From positions 23,107,981 through 23,171,980 of the forward strand of contig OV050032.1 in assembly GCA_920105625.2 (NCBI GenBank): a stretch of DNA of 64,000 nucleotides, given 5' to 3'. A program made the position numbers and the translations under genes. Of the stretch, positions 11,968 through 23,929 are shown piece after piece. The notes beneath the pieces were generated by a model. That model did not search any database. It worked only from the letters and a program-made list of their open reading frames with translations, and was not told the DNA's origin. This DNA is from Clusia tigrina (lineage: Eukaryota; Arthropoda; Insecta; Diptera; Clusiidae). Numbering within the stretch: the stretch's first letter is position 1; each line of letters opens with the position of its first letter.

Positions 11968-13033
11968 TACTATTAACTAAGTAGTAGTTAAGTTGTTGTT
12001 GTTCCTGTGCTTTTTCTTGTTGTATTTAAAATATATTCGCATTTCAGCTCGTTTGTAAGTTTAGTTATATTATGGGAATTGTGTGACAAATTCAAGTATG
12101 TATCTAAACATTTTCTGGATTTCTGAAAGACTTTTATTGTGATGCTGCCACGATGCTTACCAAGTACATACATACGTATATACCAAAGGACAATTTTTGT
12201 ATTTAATCTTTTCACCAATGCAAGCATAATTGTTACTATATTTCAATGAGATTCGTTTGTCTACTACTCGTTTGTTGGTCATGCTTTTGACACTAATCCA
12301 AACCCATACAAGATTATTCTCACTGTAATATTATATTAAATACATTTCAATTTCATATCACTCTAACTAAATTACCGCGATGCAGATTTTCGCAATCCAC
12401 ATATGAGCATCCATATTGAATTGTCACTTGTGCACGCAATAATCTTTATTTAAACAACAATCACCTCTAAATTCAAATAGGTCGGAACAAACCTTGTCGG
12501 TCAGATAACGATATGATTTGTAAAATAAAGATGCGTTCACTATATCCTCTATTATTGAAATATTCCGTTCCTTAGAATAGCAGATAAGTATAAAATAACA
12601 TTTCATTAATTTAAAACTTGAGAATGGATAGATAGGACGGAGAAGCGGTGTAAAGAATCAATGGCACCCAATCATCAACCAATATAATATATATTTATTA
12701 TGTAAGTTCAGATACATATGAGTATACTCAAATTGGCTCCTGGGCACTCATTCATTATCAGAAGTCCCAAACCAGCCAGCTTGGAAGAGATCTGAAAAAA
12801 TTTACTAGAACGTAGTTTGAGGCACATCGCCGGTTTGAAATTTCGTATCTTCCTCTGTCTGAGTTACCTGCATGGTATACTATATACCTACATACTTAAC
12901 CATAGTATACCTAGCTACATTAGGAAATAAATCTCTGTTTACGGGACGTATCAAAGCGGATAACTTTTAGTTTACACTTTCCCTGTGGTAGTTAAGTCCA
13001 AATCAAAATATATTTGAAAATAAAATATTTGAT
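11968..13033. other. Intergenic region downstream of the chitin-binding gene
   Basis: AT-rich; no gene or repeat recognised. The 60-79 codon frames here have no domain features. Confidence 0.5.
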
Positions 13034-13039
13034 TTTATT
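13034..13039 (-). terminator. Candidate poly(A) signal of the CPAP1-type gene
   Basis: AATAAA on the minus strand, about 465 bases beyond the second stop codon (13503-13505). It is the nearest exact hexamer I noticed after the long reading frame. Chance occurrence is possible in this AT-rich DNA. Confidence 0.3.
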
Positions 13040-13502
13040 TATCACATGTATAAAATATATACATATACTGTGTGTATACACAACACAAATTAATTAGCGG
13101 CCGTATCATATGTCCTCTCTGGAGTAGCCGAAGTGACTCTTAAGTAGACACATAATGCGGCCCTAATTGCGCGATTACATATACTATTGCAAATCGAAAT
13201 CGTTACAAAATCTATTTACATACAAATTAAATTAAATGAAAAATGAAAGGGAAAATACAACAAATTCTCTGATGGGAAATTCTTGAAGAAGTCAAAGCCA
13301 CAATGTATCACTAACCATTCTTCCACACAATCAAATCAAATTAAAACAAAACAAAAAATTATTCATTTTGAAATGCCAAACAAATTGACAACGATTTCAC
13401 AGAAGTTCGAACAGCTCAGCCGCTTACACTTAAAGCAAATGAAGATGAAATCGCGGTCGTCATTGTCATCCATCTATCCATTTACATCTATTTGGCCATC
13501 CA

Positions 13503-14210
13503 TCACTCAATGGCCTCGATTATTTCATATTCCTCGTCCAACGAATGATCGTAATCGATGTTGTATTTATTTTTGATTTTACTCTTATAATCTTTGAGTT
13601 CATCGTTGTCCAAATTGTTTGTGTTTGCGTTCGTATTCGTGGTTGGTGTCGATTTGTTGTTACCGCTGTGAGAATTGTGGTTCTTGCGTTGTTTGTTGTT
13701 GCTGGAATTTCTACTATTATTACTATTTAAATTATTGCCGCCGTGCTGCCCTATGCTAAAACGAAAGTTTTTTCTACTATTCTCATTGCTCTTATTTCTA
13801 TCTTCATTGTAATAATTATTATTGTTATTATTTTGATAATTGTTGCTATTTCTAACTAAGTTCGAATATTTGACGCTGCCTCTAAAACTATTTTTGGTTA
13901 AATTCTGCGTTGTAGTTGCAAATTGTTGTTGTTGCTGATACTGCTGTTGATGTTGTTGTTGATGTCCGTGCTGTTGTTGTGACTGTTGATGCTCTGTAAA
14001 AGGTTGAAAATATTGTCCTCCAAATGCACGTCCAGTGCTCGTTTTAGTGCCTTCGTTTAAATTAAAATGTCTATTTTGTTTAAAAAAATCTTCTTGGTTT
14101 TGTGTTTGCTTATCTTGTCTCTGTTGTGTTTGTTGCTGCTGGTCGAAATTCTGCCTCTGCATATTGTTTGTTAACGCTCCGCTAGGCTCAATTTTCCCAT
14201 TGGCCTTATA
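13503..14210 (-). CDS. Q/N-rich C-terminal extension, in frame after a TGA (readthrough or cryptic-intron candidate)
   Basis: Directly after the TGA at 14213-14211 the same frame stays open for 235 codons to a TGA at 13505-13503. The first 16 codons begin YKANGKIEPSGALTNN. Then come a Gln-rich block (roughly extension residues 17-90), an Asn-rich block (about 105-190) and an ordered-looking acidic end containing HSLDEEYEIIEAIE. The composition is prion-like. It could be reached by TGA readthrough, which is well documented in flies, or by removal of a 90-nt intron (GT at 14271-14270, AG at 14183-14182) that would delete the stop and keep frame. That intron lacks a good polypyrimidine tract. 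A base error or pseudogenising mutation is a third option. The long open low-complexity frame and the acidic end argue that it is translated. Confidence 0.55.
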   Translation of the reverse strand, partial: YKANGKIEPSGALTNNMQRQNFDQQQQTQQRQDKQTQNQEDFFKQNRHFNLNEGTKTSTGRAFGGQYFQPFTEHQQSQQQHGHQQQHQQQYQQQQQFATTTQNLTKNSFRGSVKYSNLVRNSNNYQNNNNNNYYNEDRNKSNENSRKNFRFSIGQHGGNNLNSNNSRNSSNNKQRKNHNSHSGNNKSTPTTNTNANTNNLDNDELKDYKSKIKNKYNIDYDHSLDEEYEIIEAIE

Positions 14211-14399
14211 TCATATGTTCAACTGTTGATTTTGATCTGTGGATCTGTAGAGTTCGTCATTGTTTTCGTACAGTTGCTCGGAGGCCGGACAATTGACATT
14301 GGACCACCAGTCACAGACTCGCACAGCCTGATTGAATACGGTGCCGTTGGGACAGAGGAATGAGTATTGATGACCGGAATGTAAGCACCAATGCCAAAC
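14211..14399 (-). CDS. CPAP1-type chitin-binding protein, exon 3
   Basis: The exon begins with GTT right after an AG acceptor (14401-14400; TTTCAG) and is read in phase 0. It supplies the second half of a CBM14/peritrophin-A domain: VWHWCLHSGHQYSFLC, then PNGTVFNQ, VRVCDWW and NC. With exon 2 the six cysteines fall at residues 112, 127, 133, 144, 157 and 165, giving spacings of 14, 5, 10, 12 and 7, which fits the CPAP1 class of cuticular proteins. The VWHWC...Y.FLCPNGT..NQ...VCDWW..V.C signature is very typical of that family. These proteins bind chitin in the exoskeleton or tracheal cuticle. The exon ends at TGA 14213-14211, giving 190 aa in total unless the stop is bypassed. Confidence 0.9.
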   Translation of the reverse strand, partial: VWHWCLHSGHQYSFLCPNGTVFNQAVRVCDWWSNVNCPASEQLYENNDELYRSTDQNQQLNI

Positions 14400-15159
14400 C
14401 TGAAAGTTGCATAGAAAACATTTTATTTTATAATATACCCATAATAATAGATTCGTTCCAGCGTGCCCTCGCACCATGAACTGCCACGGCTCAGTTAAAT
14501 TAATTATAGAAAGATGTACTCAAAATATGGGAACATGAAATAAAAACATTTAACATAATTGGTTGATCTTTCCATGTTCTCTCACTTTTCACATCCTAAT
14601 ATAAAATAGGTTGATATTGGAATAAATACTCGATTGTTGGGTTTGTGTGGAGGGTTCTGCAAACACTTGTGTCAAATGAGGGCTAATTTTTGGGGTCAGG
14701 TATCAATATATATTTAGATACTTTGTAATGGCCTCTCTTTTTGAGGTCGCTTTCAGTTTCTTCTGATTGATCAAAATTGTAAACATTTTAAAAATAAAAG
14801 TGTCCTAAGTTGAAATATTTCCCAACATTATAGCGCCAAGACTATCTTCATCCATTTCAGTTCTGTGGTAAATCTATCATGCTAAATTTTGGTTAGTGAA
14901 ATTGAACTGACTTGACTAACTGATGGTTCATTTCTACATTCTTGGCTCTGAGCTCCATTTGCGTAGATTTGACACCTTCTACAAATTTCAGTCTCCTCAC
15001 TGTAAAAATCTTGCTTCAATATTAATTCCTCTTCTCCCACTTTATACACTTTTTAAAGTTTTAGATTGTTAATGTCAATGTTAATGTGTGGTTTGGAGGT
15101 ATAAGAGGTACTGCGACCAAAATGATTTATTATACCGCCCTCTACTATTAAGGGTATCC

Positions 15160-15402
15160 CTATAAATTCTCCTCCAGCCTCGTTGCCCTCAGAAATTCGA
15201 GGATTTCAGCTAGATCTAGCATTGCTATTTCTTTACCTGTTTTGGTACGAGCATAAGTGTTTTTTGTAAAGTGCATTAGTGCTCCACAGTTCCCGAATAT
15301 GTGCTCTGGCGACTCATTTTCTTCATTACAGAATCTGCACAATGGGCCTGCTACAATTCTTATACTGCTCATGTGCCCTTTGAGCTTACTGGGACTCGTC
15401 AA
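15160..15402 (-). mobile_element. Non-LTR retrotransposon ORF2 C-terminal fragment
   Basis: An 80-codon frame contains LKGHMSSI....GPLCRFC and EENESPEHIFGNC, i.e. a C-x2-C...H-x4-C cluster. This zinc-binding tail follows the RT/RNase H part of I, R1, LOA and Jockey-like ORF2 proteins. No RT or RNase H domain is left nearby, so it is a short 5'-truncated relic. The exact clade cannot be told. Confidence 0.6.
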
Positions 15403-16539
15403 AAGCGCGGTTAGTATTCTTAAACTGTTTTTGGGAACCTAATGCAAATCTTTTGAAGTTTTAGATTAGAAAGGCACACAATTGCGATCTGGATGTGCCA
15501 TGGTAGGAAATATAGACTCTGTATTTGCTCAAAATTATAAGCTATGCCGGTTTTTTTTGCTTGTCATTGGAACATTTTAACGATCATTAAGATTTTTCTC
15601 CTTTTGCATATTCGAATTTGTTTACATTTTAATTATTAATTTAATTGCGTTCCTTCCGTATATGAAAAAATGGTCCTTTAAAGACTTGTGTTAAAAATTC
15701 GGCACAACTCTGATTATATGAGGCAGAAATTTGCTGCAAGTAAAAAACACTTTTCAAATAGGTGTGATTTCCGAGAGAAACTCGTTGTGGATGGTTTAAC
15801 AGCTTTGATTTCTCAATAGTTTAAATTTCATTAATAATTAAAGTAATAATCTGTACTAGGTATTTAAAATAGTCATGCTTTTGTGGTTAAATGTAGTAAT
15901 TTTATAAATACCAGGTTTTGAACCGTGTAATGTGAGATTGGTAGATAATCATATTTCTAGGACAAGGGATTTGAAAGACTGCACATCGAAGCCATATTTT
16001 ACATAAGAAATTCGAAAGATCCATAAATGAAAATATAAATATTTAATTTTTCTATTAACATCCCCTTTACATGGTATTGGCTCACATACGCGCTACCACA
16101 TAATTTAATTATTGCAATTAAAATGAGGAAAATTAATACTAATTTGTTTAATCAAATTATTGCCTTCTCGTCTGCTTGTAAATTGATTGATTATCTATTC
16201 AAGCAGCTTTTGTTTACTAAAATAACAATGTCTCAATATGTTATTCATATTATCTACTTACAAAGATTTCTGTTCACCTGGAGTATTGTGGCACCTTATC
16301 TTTAATACACTGTTTTTAACTCATCGTATAATTGCACCCGATGCTTATTGTGGGTCCTGCTCTGATGCTTATGATTTTGGTACGAATAGATGCGAGAACC
16401 TCACTGCAGTTCATCAAAATTGCTTTCGTATATGAACCAAATGACAAGTCAATATCTGACGCCAATATGGGCAACCATGTATGGGTGTAGGCACAAGAGC
16501 CTATATCCATAGATTTCTGCGATGCCAGTGCTTCATTTC

Positions 16540-17230
16540 AGGAAATGAGAAAAATGGTTTAAAAATTCAGGCGTCCACTATTCAAGTATGTTCCAACTTA
16601 TGTAACGGATTAATGTAGGTGTCACCTCACAATTTGTATGTGTATAATCCTAAGTGTATTCAACAAGAATATACATAATGAGATATTAAATCGGTCTGGA
16701 GTGAAAGTTTTGAGTTATGTATATTTGAAGTTAGCTTTTTGGTTGCAAGGCCAACCCATTGTTGCAACAATAACAACACCAATATCTTCCTTTTCTACAG
16801 GAGTTGGAGGAAAACGATGTTTAAGAGAAAAACTGCCATTTAATTGATTCATTTGGAGCCGATTTAGTAAATACCTTTTTAGAAGAGGTTTTTTAGCATG
16901 ACGGAAAATTATAGCCATGAGATTTCGGACTAACGATAGAAGATATTCTAAATCGTTTTCCCAATGAATTAGAGGTAACTCCCCTCCCTCTATTTTGCTT
17001 AACTTGGCATGATTACTAAATAATTTTGTTTTTATATTCTCAGGAATATATGGAAATGGAAAAAAAAATCCCAGGTGGTAAGCTGTGGGACAAATATTTG
17101 AACCATGGGGAAAAAAGAAGTCGAACTCAGCAGTTTGATATCGCAGATGTACAATCTGCAAGTCAAATCGGTATGGATTCGGGAGTAGATTTAACTATTC
17201 TAACAGCTTTGAAAGTCTATCAAATTTAGT
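16540..17230 (+). pseudogene. Intron-bearing pseudogene or transposase relic of unknown family, nested in intron 2
   Basis: Three plus-strand blocks look like exons: about 16536-16610 (EMRKMV then KFRRPLFKYVPTYVTD), 16801-16974 (starts ELEENDV after TTTTCTACAG; later FGADLVNTFLEEVF, MTENYSHE and LTIEDILNRFPNELE), and 17044-17229 (EYMEMEKKIPGGKLWDKYLN, ending at TAG). A 69-bp GT...AG intron (16975-17043, polypyrimidine tract then ATTCTCAG) separates the last two. In-frame stops and a frameshift in the second block show that it is not functional. Having introns, it is not a processed retrocopy. I do not recognise the protein. Confidence 0.4.
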
Positions 17231-18022
17231 TAAACTAAGTACTGATTACAGTAATTTTCTTGTCCACTTAATTATCGATGTAAATAATATTGTATTTTAT
17301 AATAAAATGAATATTTCTGGGAGAATTTATAACAGAAAAGTTCTTTTAATTTACTAGTCCCCCTTTGAACTTGTTTCCTATTAATAATGGGGAAGAATAT
17401 TTAGGAAATAAAACTTAATAACATTCAAAATTTAACTGCAGCTGTCTTCTCATTTAACTTTAACTATGCATTTTTAAATTTTATATACTTGAAAGAGTCA
17501 ATATGAAATGCAATTTAATTCTATTTGGAATTTCCCTGTTATCTCAAAATGAATCGAATTTCAAATCAAAATGATTCCAACTGATTTGAAATGATAAAAT
17601 ATGGAACTTAAAATGTGAAAAAATCCGTTAAATTTGACACAAAACAACTAGAGAGCAATTTTATAGTTGGAATTTGGCTAGAAATTTGCCCCCAAATATA
17701 ACTCAAAACTCTGAATCCAGAGAGATTTGATATATGTTGTGGTATTTATATTGTTTTTGGCATACTTCATTATAAACAGGGAATTGTGGGCTAATCGAGT
17801 TTTTGTATATTGCTTAGACTCAAAGATATTTGAAATTAATGATAACCATAAAAGGCCCCGGAGGTCGACTGGTAAGCAGGCTTGTCCTACAGTCGCGCGA
17901 TGAGTATTAGTGTCTAGCTAAGTGTCGTGATGCTTTTTCTTTTCGAGTCTCATTTAAGTAATTGCTGGTACCCAAACTCTTAGTGGCGGTGTTCATACTA
18001 ATTACAATAGATATGGTCTTAC

Positions 18023-18145
18023 TTGGCAACGTGTCTCCATATCCGCATAGTAACCTGGCAGTCTCCCCTGGCACTTGAACGACAATGTCTTTGGTACTGA
18101 CTCATAAGCAGGATAGTCTACGCCAGCTATATACCCGTCAATTTG
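18023..18145 (-). CDS. CPAP1-type chitin-binding protein, exon 2
   Basis: This 123-bp, 41-codon exon is in phase 0 at both ends. The acceptor is TTGCAG (AG at 18147-18146) and the donor is CAA|GTAAGA. It encodes QIDGYIAGVDYPAYESVP, then LSFKCQGRLPGYYADMETRC and Q. The GVDYP..ESVP...F.C....PGYYAD.E..CQ pattern is the hallmark N-terminal half of the single chitin-binding domain of CPAP1 proteins, with aromatic Tyr residues of the kind used in chitin binding. It splices perfectly to VWHWC in exon 3 and to the signal-sequence exon 1. Confidence 0.9.
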
Positions 18146-18834
18146 CTGCAACGAGAACAATAAAATCACATTAACACAAAAATATGATGAAACAAAATAA
18201 TATTAAAAGTAATTAATTTAGTGAATTACTCAACTGCAATATTGCAAAATATCGCAATTCACGCAAACACCAAATACCAAACACAAAGCCCTACAGCGAG
18301 CGACCTTCAGCGTGCAGCATAATTACACACGCAGCATTGCTCAAGCCGCATAGAATACTTCTTGCATGTATGTATTTTGCATGACAAAGTCGGAAAAGCA
18401 ATTTCAAATTCAAATTTGGCGTCAAAACAAAGGAGCACGGCATTCAATTGCAAATGCGGCACATCCACACACGGATGTACGGGTGAGTACCAGCAGCACG
18501 TTTGTGCCATAAACTGTCAATCTCATGCGTATGGAGCTATGAAATACGAGCAACACCATCATCGGCTCAGCCGTTATTAACAGTTCGGCCGCAACCGCCT
18601 GGCACCACGGGGTGACTAGCAGCACCCAACCGGCTGTGTCGCTGAGTCGCTGTGTGCCTGTCATTGGCGATAATGATGCTGATGATGATGTTGCTGATGG
18701 AGCTGATTAAAATTAATCGCATTCAAAAGCTTCGACACTGCGTCGCCCCCGCGCCGAAATCGCCCGTCACTGAAGTCGCAGCGGCATCGACGCGACGTTT
18801 GGCGGTTGGTTGACTCCGGGCGCATGCGTTCGTC

Positions 18835-18887
18835 AGTTCGTACGCTCAAACTTTGTGCAATTGACGCTCATTGCTGGCGTTTTTATG
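18835..18887 (+). promoter_or_regulatory. Inr + DPE core promoter with a 53-nt first exon ending at a splice donor
   Basis: TCAGTT at 18833-18838 matches the fly initiator, with A at 18835 as +1. At +28 to +33 (18862-18867) TGACGC fits the permissive DPE set. The inferred exon ends ATG|GTAAGTATG at 18887/18888, so the start codon may be the last codon of the exon, or the exon may be untranslated. No TATA box lies at -30. The downstream exons are unknown. One possibility is the signal-peptide exon at 27408, but nothing in the sequence proves that link. Confidence 0.4.
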
Positions 18888-19504
18888 GTAAGTATGTTTT
18901 GTTTCTGATGCTGTTTGCTTTAATGTATTTGGACCGCAATTCTTTCGCTACGCTTAAATAAATTTAAATGCGTCTTCTGTATGCAGCCAAAGTGGGGCCT
19001 CGCCTGCTTGCTGACTTGCCTTGCAACAATGGATGCGGCAACACACTTGCACGTATTTCATTTTTGCCTCGCACACCAACTGCAATAATGCATTCCTCGC
19101 TTTTGTTGCAGAAAACTGCATAATTAGCAGTGGTTCTCCAAATGCTGGTAAGCTGCGGATTGTTAGGCTGTCAGCGCATCCAACGTTTGCACTATGCTCT
19201 GCGAGTATGTGTGCACTCTTGGCAAAGCGTTGACTGCTTGCACACAAAAGGGCATTTCTGTTTTTCACTTTTTCGACCCATTTAATTTGTGCATCGCAAT
19301 TGGTCACAGTGGTTGGCACCTTTTTGTTTGCACCTGTGCGTGGTTATCATAGGAATGAGCAATGTTTCAAATCAATTGATTACTCAATTAAGAGGATCCC
19401 ATTAAACGCAAATCGATTCGCAAATGAATAATTTTAAGGAAATTTGATACCATTCTTCTCGAGTGGTGGTAAAAAAGAAACTTTCACAAAAGTACAATAT
19501 GTTG

Positions 19505-19580
19505 GCCATCGTGGTTTAATGGTAACAATGCCAGCTTCGTAATTTTAGTGGTGTGAGTTCTATACCCACCTGGGATAACT
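19505..19580 (+). pseudogene. tRNA-like relic (tRNA pseudogene or SINE head)
   Basis: TGGTTTAATGG at 19512-19522 fits the polymerase III A box exactly. GAGTTCTATACC at 19555-19566 is a degraded B box about 43 bases downstream. A T run follows at 19581-19585. The acceptor stem does not close and the anticodon arm is disrupted, so this is not a working tRNA. Confidence 0.35.
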
Positions 19581-22500
19581 TTTTCTAATGTTTTTTTATT
19601 TTTTTCTTTGTCTTCTAAACGAAGACGTTCCTTGCTTTGTTGCTCATTCAGTATATGTGGTGGACGTCAAAAACAATTCGCTTATATTATTTGTCATTTT
19701 GGGAGAAATTGTAACTATTTCACGGTGAAAAGAATGAAAGGAGCAAGACAGTCAAGCATGATATCATAAATCAGGAAAGGGGAACACACATAATGGCAAT
19801 ATTCTGCCAGAAGATGCAACTAGAGTGATCGATTTATATTGCAGGCAAAATGTTTGTATACATGCAAACATTTAATATAGCATTATTGACGATATGTAGA
19901 GTGATTTTACCATGTGTAACACATGTATGCTTTGTTGGTGAGAATAAACGAGCAACTAAGAGCAACTCCTTGGAAAATGATAGGGGCCTGGAGAAAGCCA
20001 CCAACTTAAGCCAACCACCACATCTATAAAGACCATTGAGTACAAAATCTTTCCAATTCTTTCTAACTTTTATACGTTATTACGAAGCCATCATTCATTT
20101 TTCCTAAAAATTCAATCACCTCCAATACTCTTCTAGAGTACTTCTTTAGCACCCTTGCTTAGTGTAGTATTCCCGTCTCTTCTCACAGTTTCTTAGTAGC
20201 TCCAAAGCTCTTTCAATCGAATTTCAAATACTCAGTTTCCCAAACTTTTATGTACGTAAATAATAATGATGAATTATATGATTAACAATAATAGTCGTTA
20301 AAGGAGTGAACACAAATAAACAAATTAAAACATGTATTTCTAAGGTAATCCGTATGAGTATTATTTTAGACAAAATAAAATTATGAATCGAACGCAACTT
20401 CAATTGATATCGATTGTTTAGATAGCATGATATAATTCTCAAGTAGTAGTGAAGTGGAGAACAATCGTTGCTTTAATGCACTGAGAGCTGATATTGAAAA
20501 AGAAATGAGAAAATTCTTTGAAAAATTCCAAATTTAATCTATATTGAAAGAACATCTTTTGTTACGTCGGTTACGCGGAAGAGTTAAAGTGGTTCGACCC
20601 GCTTTCTGAGTGGGAGCTATGGTAAAGGAATTATTAGAGTACTTTCCAATACGCTGTAGCTTCATAGTTTTGTCATGATGTCTAGTGAATGTCTTACAAT
20701 ACAATCAATCAAATGTCCTCCCTTAAAGAGCGATATGATTTTTCCACGAATGTGTAAATATTGGTGTTATTTACTCGTACTATCATTTGCTTTTAAAAAA
20801 TTTGAAACCTGGTTAGGGGTGGTGCATCTTCAACATCAGGTTGTGGTAGTGAAAGTTTTTAGGAGACACAATTGATTCTTTAAGTTGTTCATGTTTCTAG
20901 TGTACAGTCTCCATATGTGTTTTAGATACAAAATATAATGCTGCAGATTTCCGGGCTTATCCATCCTCGAGCTCAAAATATTATTGCTTAAGAGTATTTT
21001 ATTTTGTAGCAACTTTGCCCGTCTCTTGGCAACGGATTGTACTCGAATATGCTTTGGTTTTATTCGCTCCAAACTCAATTGTCTTTCTCAATTTCAACAA
21101 TGTTTTTCAAGCACTCATTTAGGTCAATGATGAATTTCTTTAATTTTATTTTGTGTTATGTAAAACGTATTCTCGCGAGCTCAACAAATTAAAATTGAAA
21201 TATTCCGTTCGAAACATACAAGGCCATTGTTCACCTTCAATAACATGGTTAATTTTTTGGGACGCTTAATTTTGGAAACTGTCCATATCAGGATAGGCTA
21301 AACATACTAAAGGATTTCTTCGTATACTAAAGCCTTTTATAGCCAATTAGCTGAAGTCTTTCATTTATGGTTTTGTTTGGAATAAATGCTGTGCAATATT
21401 TCAAAAACCTTTGGAATGGTATAAAACAAATTCTGCAATTTATTTGAATGCAGAGGAGAACACAGAAGTATGACAGTTTGTGAACTTCGGTTTATTTGCG
21501 TTTTTTATTCAGATATAGCAACTTCACATCTTATTTAGGAATTCCTAGAATCAGGTTCCTCGTACTCTTTGTCGGCTTATAACAAAAACTGACTTTGGTT
21601 ACAATAAAAACTATATATGTGGAGTGTGTTATGGGTACAATGTCTGCAGAAAAGCTGTGAACTTGATCACTTGCAAGACATGCTTGACTTCAAATAAATT
21701 ATTTTAATACAACCGATATAAACGTTGGATTAAGTATTGTTCTACATAGTATATTAAGTCAGAGTATAATTTCAAGTCCATGTGATCAGCATTGTTTTCA
21801 AGCAGTCTAAGTGACTCTGAATAGAATTCAGTCAAGATAACTTTCTAGTACTTTGTGTGAGTGGGATCTGATGCCACGAGCTCAATTGGCATGCTTGCCA
21901 ATAAATGATGCCATTTTTGGCAGTTGACTTATTCACAACAGTGTCGTTTTCGCTCAGCTACTAATTTAATTATTTTAGTAGTCTATGCGTATAAAAAAGA
22001 ATGCCTCAGATTGGTTTGAACCACACATGTCAATCTAACCGTGATCGATGACATGCTTCTTCCGTTACACCACCACCGTTTGGATTTCTGGGTGACAAAG
22101 CGGTGACAAACATCTTTTCCGTTTTACAGCAATATTTGTGTAATAAACGAGCACCACAACCGCAAAAACAACCACAACCAAAACAGTAACAACAAAAACA
22201 GTTATATGTTGCAGGTTGCTGGTGCCGGAGCGGCATCTTCGCGCAATTGCATCAAGGCTAATTGAAAAAATGAATTCAAAAGAAGATTGTGACACCTCTT
22301 GGTGGCAATAAATACGAGACAGCGGCATATTAAAGCCTGTGAGAGCGGACCAGCAGCGGGGGTGGCAGGCAGATGACAGTCACATGAGACCAGAAAGACG
22401 AGCGGAGTAGACGAACAGTTTGAGTTCAGGTTTGGGTCCCTACTGCATTTCAAAATAGCATGCAATAGTTCGGAGTTTGTTGCTGCTGCTGCTGTGGTTA

Positions 22501-23929
22501 TTAGAGTGTTGTTCGAGTGCAGTTGCAGTCATGGATGTGGATGTGGATGTGGATGTGGCTGCGGTTGGTTGCAAACTCTGCGTGGGAGCTCCCTAATGAT
22601 AACTCTTAGCAACCGCGAGACAATCACTTCACTTTTTATTATTGACTTATCACAGTTGACAATTTTTGCTCTCGTTTAATTCTCACGCAGTAAAATTGTT
22701 TGCACATATTTATATGTGTGTGCAACCTGTCTCCAATGTACTTAACTTTTTTTTTACAGAAAACAGCAAAAATTGTAATGCAGTTGCTTTGCGAGTGATG
22801 AAACTAGGGCATATTTTATGTAGATCATTTTGAAAAGTTGAACAAAACTAAAAGTTTCGCACGCACCGCTCCTACATGGATTTTAAAATTGCTTTTTTAT
22901 TTTTCAACATAAAATTTAAAATATGTTTTGCACTGCGTAGGTATCGAAAATTACCAGATCACCCTCTTAGTTAAAAATTCCCATACACTTTGACTTGGTT
23001 TTTGTCTGCACTCATTGTCTCCCTATCTTTTGCAAATGAATCAGTGATGCGCATTGCGTTAGCCATATATGTATACGATTATATATATTATCCCATTTAT
23101 TAGTCATTTGTGTCCGTAATTGTAGACATATTTAGTATAGAAGCAATTAATTGGTTCCTTAAAATTAAAAGTTGACCATTTAAGTCATGGTTGAAGGAGC
23201 TTCAATCTCCGTCAGCACTTGTGCAATAAAGACTATGGATACGAGTATTGTGTGTTCTTATTTGTGTGCTTGTTATTTTTGTTCTGTTCTGAAGAAACTA
23301 ATTTTACTATCGAGTGGTCGCAAGTGTAACCCTTCCATAAATATTATAGTCTTGCTATATGTTAGTATGTTCTGTGCCTTCTACTGGAGAAGTATTTTTT
23401 ATGCATTTCACATTTCGTAGTTTATGTTCGATTTGAGCAAATGCATATGGACATGTATTACTGATCAGTTGGAGTTTGTGAGTCACTTTAGTCAAGTTCG
23501 TCTATTTTCCTGACTGACTGTGTTTATCCTCAATTCTTCTAAAGAACATTAAAAATTCTATAAACGAATTTCGTCGTTTCAATAAGGCATGGATATATGT
23601 TTATTGGGTAATCTATATCTAAATATAATATTGCAAGGAAGTTTCTGTATTACATAAAATAAATAAAACTTGAAAATGTTAGCAAGTAATTGCGAGCTTC
23701 CATTTGGTGATCTGATAGACTTCTATTTTATTTTCTTATTGATATCTTATAATGTGGAATATTAACAATTCCAGTGCAAATATTGTCCGTACCAAACTCT
23801 GTGGTCCTTAAAAAAGGGAAAAAAGATTATACTCAATTTATACGTTGTGTTATTTTTCAGCTACTAGAAGGACTTGTGGTAGGTATGGATATATATAAAC
23901 ACATGATCTCAATCACAATCTGAGAGATT

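Larger units (their letters stand above)
14400..18022 (-). other. CPAP1-type gene intron 2 (3.6 kb)
   Basis: The donor is GTAAGA at 18022 downward, and the acceptor ends TTTCAG at 14400. Phase 0 on both sides. The intron hosts a non-LTR fragment (15.2-15.4 kb, same strand as the gene) and a plus-strand pseudogene (16.5-17.2 kb). Elsewhere it is AT-rich sequence with nothing recognised. Confidence 0.85.

Noticed and set aside
16715..17161. 148-codon minus-strand open frame
   Set aside because: It is the antisense shadow of the plus-strand pseudogene exons and shows no domain of its own.
17850..17930. GC-rich stretch resembling a tRNA (GTCGACTGGTAAGCAGG)
   Set aside because: No A/B box pair at the right spacing and no stem closure.
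18954..19319. 121-codon minus-strand frame in intron 1 of the chitin-binding gene
   Set aside because: No domain, no splice logic with the host gene, and ordinary composition for a GC-richer intronic patch.
22530..22565. Cys-Gly repeat protein (GCGCGCGC) from the frame 22494-22679
   Set aside because: It is a GGATGT hexamer microsatellite read in frame; no other protein features.
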